64,000 bases of DNA from Mytilus galloprovincialis (Eukaryota > Mollusca > Bivalvia > Mytilida > Mytilidae), in assembly GCF_965363235.1 (NCBI RefSeq), contig NC_134844.1, positions 89,118,664 through 89,182,663 on the forward strand. Direction: 5' to 3'. Below, piece by piece: positions 27,201-39,200 of this stretch; position 1 is the stretch's first letter, and every line of letters begins with the position of its first letter. Below the pieces are notes generated by a model, which saw only the letters and a list, made by a program, of their open reading frames with translations, ran no database searches and was not told the origin of the DNA. The translations under genes were made by a program, and so were the position numbers.

Positions 27201-30200
27201 TGTGTCCATGGATCTAAACAAGAAATTGCGAAGACGTAATGGCATTATGCTTATCTGTTTACCTTTAATTTTAAAAATGATTTTTCAACAGAATATTATA
27301 TGTATAAAACTGTTTAATTTTTGTTTTTCTCTGCGAAAACAAAACGGCCCTAAAGCTAAATGTCATCGTCAGCATGTATAATGGAAGGCGATAAACACTT
27401 TAGAATATACACCACCTGCTGGATCTTTTTACCTGGGCAAATATCTTATTACGTAACAAGTATGAATGTAAAATTCTCGATATGGTATATTCAGGCGAAT
27501 ATACATGGTATCTCTGGACTGGGAAATTTAAGATATTTTGATCTCATAATGTAACATGTAAATTTATTTGTGCTTTATGTAAAAAAAAATGCATTTAGCC
27601 ATTTTATTTTCAAAACTTCTTTAAAATGAGTTGACTTTGAGTATATGTTTATTTTCAAAACCAGGGACAAATCACTGATTTCTCAATTTTAGACCAATCT
27701 CATTATTTTCAGCAGTGGGCAAAGTATTTGAAAAGAAATTGTATTTAAAAATGTATTTAATCACTTAATTAGTTATATTTCAAATATACAAAATGCGTTT
27801 CTGTTTCATATTTGCCTTTTGAGAATACTAATGCAGGAGTTCCACAAGGCTCTCTATTAGGTTCCCTACCATTCCTTATTCATGTATATGACATAGCTGG
27901 TAATTTGATAAGTCTAACTCGATTGTGTGCTGATGAAACATCCCTTTCTTATTCAAGAACTAGTCCTAACACAATAGCGAATGTCTTAAATAGCGATTTA
28001 GAACAAATTTTAGCATGGTCTAAGGATTGGTTTATTGATTTTAATCGGAACAAGACAATTACTATGCTATTCTCCTGTAATTCTTCTCCAAATGATATTA
28101 AAATAAGAACTTCAAAATCAAGTAGTAGAATTGGGGTCGGTAGAAATACCGCAAAGAACCTCCTTAGTGCACTAAGAACAAAAATGTGCATTAAGGACCT
28201 GATGGAATGATACAATTGTCACAAGGGACATGGCATCAAGAAATAGACTTTGTAAAAATTTCATAATTATATCTTTTTTTATTATGCGGGGTTCACACAT
28301 TGCCGATTATTACTCCCGTTTGAGATCAGACAGCGATACGACACGAAAAGTGAAAAAGTCGGATTAGTATCCTCAATTATCTGGAATGTCCTATTATTGT
28401 CTGAACGCAGTCGTTTAAGTTCGTAACAGATTCCTACTGGTCGGGAAGGGTCCGAATAGTTCGGCAAAGCACCCCGACAGTTAGGTGCGTCCCGTAACAT
28501 TCGGGGAAACTCAGCCGATTTTGTCTAGTCGTATTACAATCGTGCCTATGTCGTGACAGATTCTGCTGTATCGGATCGAATTCCTAACAATGTTCTGTGT
28601 ATTCGGGACGGTGTCCTGTGGAACGGGAATGATCTGGAGAAATTTGTTCGAACGGATAACTTCCGTCAGCGTCGGTTCACTGTCTTGTCACTATCTGATC
28701 TCTGTCGGATTACATTCGGTAGAATCGGGACGCAGTCGTGACAGACTCGGTCGAATTTTACCTGGCGAAAGATAAAAATCGGATTAGAAGCGGATTTAGA
28801 ACGGGATTATCGGGATAAATTCGCTTGGAAACGGTTGAATATCGGCGCTTCCTGAACAATATCTGATTGTTGTCGTGATTAAATTTTTAAAGTTTGAATT
28901 TACATCCACGATTCATAGGATCTTGATCAGACTTTTGATAAATTTTAATCGGGAATGGTCCTGTCAAGGACGGCAGTAAAAATCGTGAATGTGTGACCCC
29001 AGCTTGAGACAGTTATTTAAGGTTTTATCGACAAGTGCCTCAATCAGTTGATTGTCACCTGTGTAATCGGTAGAAGTTCATGTTCGCCCAACCTTGACCC
29101 GTTTATAATCCGCTTGTATACTGATTAAACATGTATATGGTATTTCAAATTATTCTGGTTTTTTTTTCCGTTTGTTTGTTCCTGCCGTGTTTATTCTGTA
29201 TTTCTGTCTGTTATATTTGTTTACTTCTAATGTAATGGCGTATTTTCAACTCATATATTTTTTTTATCCTTTTAATTTTAAAAAGACAAATAATTGTGAA
29301 CTCTTCACGGAAAGGTGAGGATGATATTTGGTTGCTTAAGGTCCAATGGCCAATATTTCATTCATTTTTCTGATGTCAACCAAACCTCTCAGCAAGGATT
29401 GTAAAAGGAGAGAATACTGGCAAATGCAGAAAGATTATTTTGACTATCTTTGCTGCTTTGGTCTCTATATGATGATTTATTATGTTTTAAGGGAGACTAA
29501 ACTCATGTTCTACAAAAACAAATATATTCAGTTTTAATGAGGTTTTAGTCTAATCTAATTTCTGATGTGATTTACTGAGAATGTATCATTTCTGTTGATA
29601 AGAGGCAGCACCAAAACATGTTTATCTTTAACATGTTGTCAGGTTAAATTCATATAGGGTTAAACATGTTTAAATTTAAACACTTTCCTTCACGTGTTTA
29701 GGAGAGGAACATATTAAGGATAATAACTTATTTACAAATACATTACAAGTAAAAATATGTATAGCTTGATGTTTAGGCCCTAAACACATTTTAAGAGTGT
29801 AAATATGACTTATTTATTTCCATCTACTTCATTTTAACTTTTATGGAAAACCATACCACATCTCCTTTCGCTTATTTTTGTTGTATATTCATATATTCAT
29901 ACACCACTTTCATTTATTTCCAAATCTTAAAATCATTTATTTCCACATATGTCCAGTTCTTTATCGTCTCATCAATTAATAATCATGGCAGAACGGGCTC
30001 TAGAGTCATATGATTAAGTTAACTAAATTATTAAGTTCTCCCACATTGTGCATTATATTTCTTACATCACTATGCTTATTACAGTATAAATGAAAATGGT
30101 ATTCATCTTCAATTGTTAAAATAAAGATGAAAATTTGTTTATTCAGTAATAAATTAATCGTTCAAAGAAGACACTTATGATTTATATTCTCTTTTTAAAA

Positions 30201-33200
30201 CATAAAATAGTATTTACCGCTTGCAGTTTTAAAATTTCTATAATACTTTTGTAATCGGGTTTTGGAGAACCCTACGGACGCCACATACTTTCATATGTCT
30301 TTCAAGGTATAATGAAAGTATGTTTAGGAAATGAAAGCTCAGAAGCATGTTTTTTTCTCAATTTGTATCTCAAAATTGGCCTCTTTAAAAAAAAAAAGAA
30401 GCTTACATATTCAGTTTCCTTAAAAACAAATTTTAACAAAGGCAAAGTAACACAAAATTCAATTTTTAATTTTTCTTTCATCAACTTGAAATTATACCAT
30501 GCTAAACCGTTAGGTGCATTCAACAACAACCATTAATTAATCAATTAGTAACGATCAAAAGACAGTTTTTTTTATTGGATAAGGTTGATTGAACATGATG
30601 ATTGGTGGGTGGCAAGACAATTGTTTATTGGATAAGGTTTATTGAACATGATGATTCCCGAGTGGCACGCGCCGATTAAAAAGCATTTTACTTCAAAATT
30701 ACAATATATTTTGATACCAAACTTTATAAATATGAGTTATATACTCATATCCTCTTATATCCATGTTCTTTGGGGTCTCAAAACATCGTTTTAATGTCCT
30801 TAGTGCAAAAGCTTTCTTCTTAGTGCACTAAGAAGTCCTTTGCGGTATTTCTACACACCGGTAGAATTGTCTCCTGTCATAAACATTTAAGTATTACTTT
30901 TGATTCCAATGGTAAATTCTATACAATATAGACAACGTTTTAAAGTGTGCAAGCACAAGATTAAATTTCTAAAATAATTGAAATATGTATTGACTAGGAA
31001 TTATCTTATTCGCATACAATTATAAGATCAATTGTGTAATATGCACGTGAGTTATGGAATGACTGTACTAAACAATCTGGCACATGTCGTTCAGTTATAA
31101 GCAGGAAGATTAGTAACTGGGTTGCCTGTCTTTGCTAGTCCGGAAGTTATATATATAATCAGTGGTACAGGCAGACATTTGCTAGTGGACAAAGAAAATC
31201 CAAAAAAGCTCAATATGTTCTATTCTTCACATAAAGTGGGACTGCCTCTTCAACTTTGTATTTATTTGGCTTTTTAACTATTTTGATCTGAGCGTCACTG
31301 ATGAGTCTTATGTAGACGAAACGCGCGTCGGCGTATACAATTATAATCCTGGTACTTTTGATAACTATCTACGATTTAATGCCATTTTTTTTCAGTTAAA
31401 GATAGAATATCAGAAAATCCTTTTTTTTCATATAATATCGAATGAAATAGCCTAAACCCTGACATATGTACGTCCAGAAATATGAATATATTTATCTAAC
31501 TTGACACAGACGGGCGCACTACGTTTGCGCACATGTTGGGATTAAAATGTTTTACGTTTGCGCGCAGCTTTTGATTACATTTGCGCGCATTCATTTTACA
31601 GGTAATCTCAGGTAAAAATATAAATAAAAATTATATTAAATTATAAATGACTATACTTTTTTTTGTATTTTCAAAACGGATATGATTATCAATTATTAAT
31701 TATTAATTTTGAAAATAGTTTGTAAGTTCAAGTTATGTATTATTCATATTGAATTCTAAAATCAGGCCTCCGTGTTGAAGGCCGTACATTGACCTATAAT
31801 GGTTTACTTTTTTAAATTGTTATTTGGATGAAGAGTTGTCTCATTGGCACTCACACCACATCTTCCTATATCTATAAACTCCGTTATAAATGGGTTATGT
31901 CACAGATTTTCTTAAATTTTGCATACACCTTTTACTTGTTGGAATATATATCTGAAAATCGAGAAAAAAACATGCGGCTTTATCTCTTTTTTTCCCTGAC
32001 TTTGGAGACTTAGACTAACGGAAGGGGTACTGATACTTGTAAATAATGAACAAATTGCACGTCAATCTTTATTATTAAGGACAGTTGATTGGATTAAAGT
32101 GATGGATTGCCACGCCTATATTAAAAAATGAGATCCTATGAACAATCTTCAGATAGCTCCCAGTATTCGAATTCGATAAAAAAAAATATTTATATCTTAT
32201 ATTGTTTCAATATTAAAAGTGTTGGGTAACGTAGTTGAATTTTAGATTAAATTTGGGAAGTCGTGTTTACATGTATCCCCATTTGTTAGGTTATTCAACA
32301 TGATGAATAAAAAATTATCAGCTGGTTTTAAGAGTTGCAAATATTAACAAATTAAATTTATGATACAGAATTATTTTTTTTATTTGTGTTCCTCAACAGT
32401 GTTTGCTAAATTTGTTTTCCTCGAATCCCGAAAAGTGAAGAGTTTTTCATACGTGTAAATCCAGAATTCACACAAACGACGTTCATGAATGGTCTGTTCA
32501 AGAGTTTAGTTTCACTTTTCAAAATATTTCAGACACGTAAACAATATAGGTTATTAGTGCTAGCTTTACAAAGAAAATATCCACTGACATGCATAATATT
32601 GAATGCCATGGGTCACGCATGGACTGTCTTATTTTATAGGGATGCCCATGTGGCACATCAAAGTTAAGATTGATTTAACCATTGTACTTTAGAATTGCAA
32701 CAAATCTTAAATTCACTTGAATACATTAACCTGTTATCTTGTCGACTTTACAGCTAATTTCCTAATGCTTGTAGAGTAAAACTTTGGTAGGCTTGCTTGC
32801 TCTGTTTGTATAAACATGAATTAAAGCTTTGTAAATAACATTGACATCTTCAAACAATGTAGAGGCATTTTTTAATCTGTATATATTATATTTAAATTTG
32901 ATTTGAAATTATCCAAATTACAATTGTAAATGATACAAACTAAGCAATCAAGTTAACCAAAGTCTCGCTTTACATGCATTAGGAAATCAGCTGTAAAGCC
33001 AACATAAAGATAGCCGCTATATCCTGAGAAGAGACCACGATGAAATTTGAAAGTTAAACAAATCTTAGTTTTCACGGGAACGAATATTTTGTTAAAACGT
33101 TGTAGTGATCAGATCATCAATGACGTAATTTAAAAAATAAGACAAGGTCGGAAATAGTTCTAGAGGTCTAATAGCAAGAAAGTCTCCTCACTCAGCTTGC

Positions 33201-36200
33201 GGTTATGTGTTGGTGGTGGATAGAGTCACACCGACTTACAATTGACTATTTCTCTGCAGTTACAATTAAAGATCGTTGTCGAAATCAACACTAGGGAGAT
33301 ACCATTAAATTTTTACAGGGTAGGGGTGGGGGAGTTGTGGCCAGGATGAAAAATGTTGTCCTGCATTTTTCTTTCAATGTAATCTCAATGTAAATGTAGT
33401 TCTGGTTTTTTTTTTTTTTTTTTTTATTTTACACTCTATTCTGTCCTGCCTTTCTTAGTTATCAATATATCCTGTTCATCATGACTTTTCTTTTTGGCAA
33501 GATGGCCATACTGCCTTTTTTCTCTTAACTCCTGTCATGCCTTTTTTTCTTTTCAATTTTTATACGTCAGACAAACTTCTTCGTGCATGTGACTTCATAT
33601 ATATATATATTTCAAAAGGGATAAGAAATGTCTTAATTGATAAGTTCTAAATTGCATTTAAAACATCCATTGAAAGAACATTGTATAATTAGAAACCATT
33701 GTCCGCTGTTGGAAGTTCAGTTTCGCCATTTTTCGTGCTTGTCATAAGACGAAATTTCCGGGGTTTCGATTGTTAAACTCGTTAAATCAAATAACGAACA
33801 TATTCCATCTCAACCTGAGAAAGAGAGGCTCATTTACATTAATTTCATCAATGATTATCGTTTTTGAGCTGTTGTACTTTCAATGCTATTTATAAACGCC
33901 GAGTAAAATTTTAAATGTTTGGTATACAAATTTTTAATTATTCATCTTTAAAAATGTTCAGAGGACAATGGGACATATCGAAGAATCTTTGAGTTCTGAC
34001 GAAAATTATTATAATAGTGTTTTTCTATCTTTCCACAAAGTATATAAAAGTACCAAGCGTTTTTCTCAACTTTGACAACCTTAATATTCTGAATTTTCCA
34101 ACGGCAATTTTCAAAGTGCTTAGACAATTCCAGTGCACCGTTACGATTCAAATATGATGTAATGGTATAGAAAAACCTTGCAGTTTTGTAACTGTTGACA
34201 AAGACATGCTACATTTTAGAAAAATGGCTGTTAAGATTTTACCTATATCTGCCGTTGCCATATTGGGATAGTCGTAATTCCAGTTACGGTTATCAGTTTA
34301 ATACCAGTGCAGTTGAGAAATATGGTGCAGTTATTCAAATGCAGATGTAAACCTTATCAATATTAAACCCAATCCCGCAAGCAGCTGTGGTCATTCTGTT
34401 GAGGATAGTATTCACTATTTGTAAGTGCCCTTTTATCAACGAAGCACGAGAAATATTGTTTTCAAAATTAGAAAGATCTACTATATCCATTTTGCTTTTA
34501 TTGGCTGGTGACGGTGACTTTTCATTTCAGCAAAATAAAGACATTTTTGAGTCTGTACAATCGTATATTATTAATTCGTATATTTTAACAAATTTGATTC
34601 GTTTAGGGATAGTCACATGTTAAACTATATTTTCGAAGGTAGAGAGAAAACGGCGGATAGCAAAAAGCATATTGCACAGAGCATATTGCACGGTTATTTT
34701 TAGAATATCTAAAAACCGATTTACTTTGTGACGTCATGTAATGAATTTCATGATATCGTTAAACGTTTTGAAACAAATGATATCTGTGATCGATTATTTG
34801 ACGAAAAAAGTCTTCAAATACCTAAGATGTCAAACAAACAAACAAAATAATTAAATAACAACTAATATGTTGTTATTGTCAAGGAGACAACATGATGTAT
34901 AAAATTCAAACAAAATCAAATGGCGATTTTGATACAAATATACATCATGAGCTGAAATTAATAATATAACAAATATAGCCTTTGTATGAGGTCAATACAG
35001 GATATATCGACCCAAAGAAGTATATCGACCTCGGACTTCGTCCTCAGTCAATATACTTCTTTCAGGTCAATATATCCTTGTATCGACCTCATACAAAGGC
35101 TATATTTGTATAATATCAGAAATACACTAAGATTTAGAACATTCAATTAAAATTCGGAATTCCTACTTCCCAACTCTTCCAATCTAATTAAAAACCGATC
35201 TCTCATCGCTCCTGTTTCTGATATGTCGCGTGGGAGATCTAACGAAACCCGCTTTGAGGTCACATGTGAGTGACCTCGTAGGTGTTTCTTTTTCGACCAA
35301 TGAAATTGAGTCTTCCACGATCTTGGAAGTTTAACGTAAGGCAAAGGGATGTAACTCATTTTATTTACGACGAAATAGTCAGTCAAAATAATTCATAAAC
35401 TTTTTTGATTGGCTTATTAATAGGTCGTCAAGTCATTTGCATATCTTTATAAATTCATAACTTTTAGTTCACTCACATGTGACCTCAAAGCCGTTTTCGT
35501 TAGATCTCCCACGCGACATATCAGAAACAGGAGCGATGAGAGATCGGTTTTTAATTAGATTGCAAATCTTCACTCTAGTTCAGTTTTATATATTACTCTC
35601 ATACGTTTTGTTTTTGAAACAAGGCTATATTTTGTCCAAAGACAAGCACAATAACTTCAAAGCGAATTGCGAGAAGTGGTTTCGTATTTCGTTTTAGTTA
35701 AAGAAAAAAAAATACTAATAGTTTATGTAAAATAACGACTCGTACGGTGTCGCGTTTATTATATCTTTTTAATGCATTGGTGCTATTAGATGCAAACAAT
35801 AATGACCATAAAATGTCAGGTTTGCGAGATCAGACAGTAACCTAACAACTAAACAATTGAAAACCTAGATATCAATGTTAACATTCGCCAGCAATGAGCA
35901 ATTTTCATATATAAAACATGATTGAGGTGAATACTTTGCGAGTAAAGAAAAAGACACTACCATAGATTTGTTATTAACCCCAGATGCTTGATGGGTTCAA
36001 ATCAGTATTCAGGAATTACCACTTTTCATTACATCACATTACAACGGAAATTAGAAAATACAGCCTCGAAGTATTTCTCAGACATTGTTATGTTCCTGTT
36101 GGCTTTATAAATATTTCGATTTGAGCGTCACTGATGAGCCTTATGTAGACGAAACGCGCGTCTGGCGTACTAAATTATAATCCTGGTACCTTTTGATAAC

Positions 36201-39200
36201 TACTATGTAGCTTTCTTTCTGGCAAACACGGTTTTATAAATGCTCACAGGCACCGACCATTGAAAAACAATCGATCTGGTTAAAATAAGAAATGAAAATA
36301 ATTGTTTTTTTTTTATGGCAAATAAGAAAAATGACCGTTTGATTTAAAATTGTTTAAAATTATTTAGAATAGATTGAAATAGATGGAAATAACGTATTCT
36401 AATGTGAAAAGGCTAGACTTTATTTTTTGCCGTAGGGATGTGACTGAGTGGTTTTGTTTACAATTATTTCCCATTATTTCCCTAGTGCAAATCTGCAATA
36501 ATTTTTGTATCATCAAGTTGTTTGATTTTCACATTATAACAAAACTGAGAATATAACGGATGAATTTATAGTTAGCTGTTTAATGTCCAGTGGCAACTAT
36601 TACATGTATCATTAGGAGGACATTTACAATGTTAATATTATAAAATTAGATGTGTGTCTCATTATAATACGTTATTCTGATTGGCTACACTGCAATATTG
36701 CCTTATTCCTTAATCAATTTCATTACACAATAAAATCTACCATTCATGATGACACGAGGTCCCACAATATAGTGCAGAGGTAAATAAAAACTTGGTAGAA
36801 ATCGTGTTTTCATGATCCTAGCTAAACAATGTATTTATAAGTATTGAATGCTTCTTTTTGTAACTTCATAGGGTTGTAAAAGCGTTTACCGTGCGCAATT
36901 TTTAGAATGAAGCGCTTCCGCGCTTCATACAAAATGTACTTCAGTCAACGCTTTTACACCCCAATGAAGTTACAAAGAGAAGCATTCAATAAATAAATAT
37001 AAACAAGGACATCCTGTGTTAAGCAAACATGTGTATCACGGCACAAGAGATCACCTATAGACCGTGTATATCATATGTATATTTAGGGTGGGTTGCTCCG
37101 AATAAAGTAGATATAGATACAGGAAAATAAAGAAAAAAAATAAAAATTTAGAATAGTGTATAACGGGCAAAATAAAGATCAGAGGAAAATGGTATAAGAA
37201 AATTAAAGAATAGAGGGAGTGAGTGGTCTAGTTTTTTGCCGGACAAATGTTGATGATTATTTAAAGTCAAGTGCATTTATAGGATAAATAATACACAATC
37301 GTTTGTACATTGGTAGGGATTTATGTTTAGAGTTGATGAGGCACATATGAGAAATTGTTTTTATTTGAAATTTTTCGAATAATAGTTTTTTTCCTCGTCT
37401 GATTTTAAAATGAATAAAAAATATCTTTAATCTAAAAACATATGGTTTAATTACGACATATAGATAAAACTGCTATTCAATCGATTTTAAAATACATGCT
37501 ATAAAAGAGAATACATAAAAATACTTAACAAATTTAAACAAAAAGTCAACCTTAAGACCCCGAATATACTTTTGTAAGAACATCAGATTAATTCCGAATT
37601 CCATCTAAAATACATTGTTCATTTAAAGAAAAAAAAATGGTGATTCCTTAGGCTATTTAAAAAAAAATGACTGAATTCTCTGCAGACTGTAGTTTACTCG
37701 CACATTCATCAAGTACGTATTTCTACGGCTAAAACAAATCATAATTGTATCTTTTAATTTGTTTAAATTTATTTCAGTGTTTATTTTTCAAACTTTTTAT
37801 GTAAATAATGTTGGATCAAGATCGAGTCAGATTAAATTATTATCTATTAAATTATTTATTAAAAACTAAAACATGTATCCAATCTAAATTTTACACATAT
37901 TATCACTTATATCAAAAGATTAAACAGAACACAATTTTTGTTTTATATTTAAAAAAAAAACATGTACGCTAAACTATGCACGCCAAGAAACGATGTACGC
38001 TTAAACGATACGATATACGCTAAACGAAACGATGTACGCTAAACGATACGGTATACGCTAAATGAAACGATGTACGCAAAATCATAGGATGTACGACAGA
38101 AGGGCGCTTATGTTATCGTTTATGGTATGGTTTATGGTACATGGTTTCGTTCGTACATCATTCGTTCAGCGTCCGTACAACGTTCGGTCAGCGTTTCGTT
38201 TGCATTCGTACATCGTTCGGGAAGCGTACGTACATCGTTCGGGCATCGTCCGTACATGGTTCGGGCATCGTTCGTATTGTTAACTTTTACGTTACACGGA
38301 CTGTATCAATGTAAAAACAAAATGAGAATATTATGCACATCTAAATTTTCCATTAATAAAAATGAATTTCTGAATTCCATAGAAAAAAAATTCTCCAATA
38401 TTTGAGGACATTGTAGACCAGCAACTGTTAAACACAACTGTGCTAACAATTAATACCGAGTAGCTACACATTCAAGAAACTCTTTCTTAACTTCCAGACT
38501 TTCCTCTCAGTTGCAACAAAAATGAAGATAATTATAACATGAACTTTTTTATTCTTTTCAGTTGCATATTTCCAAAGAATCTGAAACTGCAGACCATTGT
38601 TGTAACTTTGCCTTATCAGATCAATCAAAAGAATATACTGCTTCTTGTCAACATGAGCACAACCAAGTGTGTAAGAAATGTGATGACTTAACAGAAACCC
38701 TGGTAAAAATAGAGAAATCATCAGATGAAGTATTATATGAGTCAGCTGATCAAGAAGATGACACCATATACATGGTTGAACAGGTAAAAAATCCCATTGT
38801 ATATTTGCTGATATCTTCCAATTACCCATAAAGCCCCTTACCGTTGAAGCTGAAGTAGACTTAGGGATTTCATCCTGTCTGTCTGATAAATCAGTTTTCC
38901 ACATTTTTAGCTCACCTGGCCTGAAGGGCCAAGTGAGCTTTTCTCATCACTTGGCGTATGTCGTCCGTCTGCGTTAACTTTTACAAAAATCTTCTCTGAA
39001 ACTACTGAGCCAAATAAAACCAAACTTGGCCACAATCATCATTGGGGTATTTATTTTAAAAAATTGTGTCCGGTGACCCGGCCATCGAACCCCGGCCATC
39101 GAACCCCAGCAATCGAACCAAGATGGCCGCCATGGCTAAAAATAGAACATAGGGGTAAAACGCAGTTTTTGGTTTATAACTCAAAAACCAAAGCATTTAG

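Larger units (their letters stand above)
27660..31250 (+). pseudogene. Decayed non-LTR reverse transcriptase, split by an insertion
   Basis: The left part (27660-28133) reads like a non-LTR RT: a degraded 'ISNFRPISLLSAVGKVFEK'-type stretch, then NAGVPQGSLLGSLPFLI and a degraded FADD box (CADETSL), with internal sequence missing between them. The right part (30861-31250) continues with CHKHLSITFDSNGKF and a degraded stretch resembling the post-RT region (WND...R.S..GLPVFAS). The frame on the left of the 28134-30860 insert continues on the right after one copy of the 9-base duplication. Several stops and the missing catalytic aspartates make it dead. The clade is I/Jockey/CR1-like by motif; it was not determined more closely. 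Confidence 0.7.
23573..38303. mobile_element. Giant 14.7-kb TIR element in intron 5 (non-autonomous, nested)
   Basis: The left end reads CAGTCCCTGTAACGTAAAAG and continues TTAACA; the reverse complement of the right end is the same 26 bases with one mismatch. A TA dinucleotide flanks each side (23571-23572, 38304-38305), as for Tc1/mariner-type insertion, though the length is far beyond that group. Subterminal arms (about 23590-23930 and 37970-38280) are built from CpG-rich degenerate repeats such as CGTTCGTACATCGTTCGG, in strong contrast to the AT-rich interior. No intact transposase frame lies inside; contents are a decayed retrotransposon, smaller TIR elements, fold-backs and hammerhead motifs. 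It occupies 98% of the intron. Which superfamily moved it is unknown. Confidence 0.75.

Noticed and set aside
23573-38303. Polinton/Maverick interpretation of the giant element
   Set aside because: The length is similar, but there is no polymerase, integrase or capsid-type frame, the ends do not begin AG, and the flank is TA rather than a 6-base duplication.
38464-38904. 146-codon minus-strand frame
   Set aside because: Overlaps exon 6 antisense; exon 6 has good splice sites and family motifs, this frame has none.
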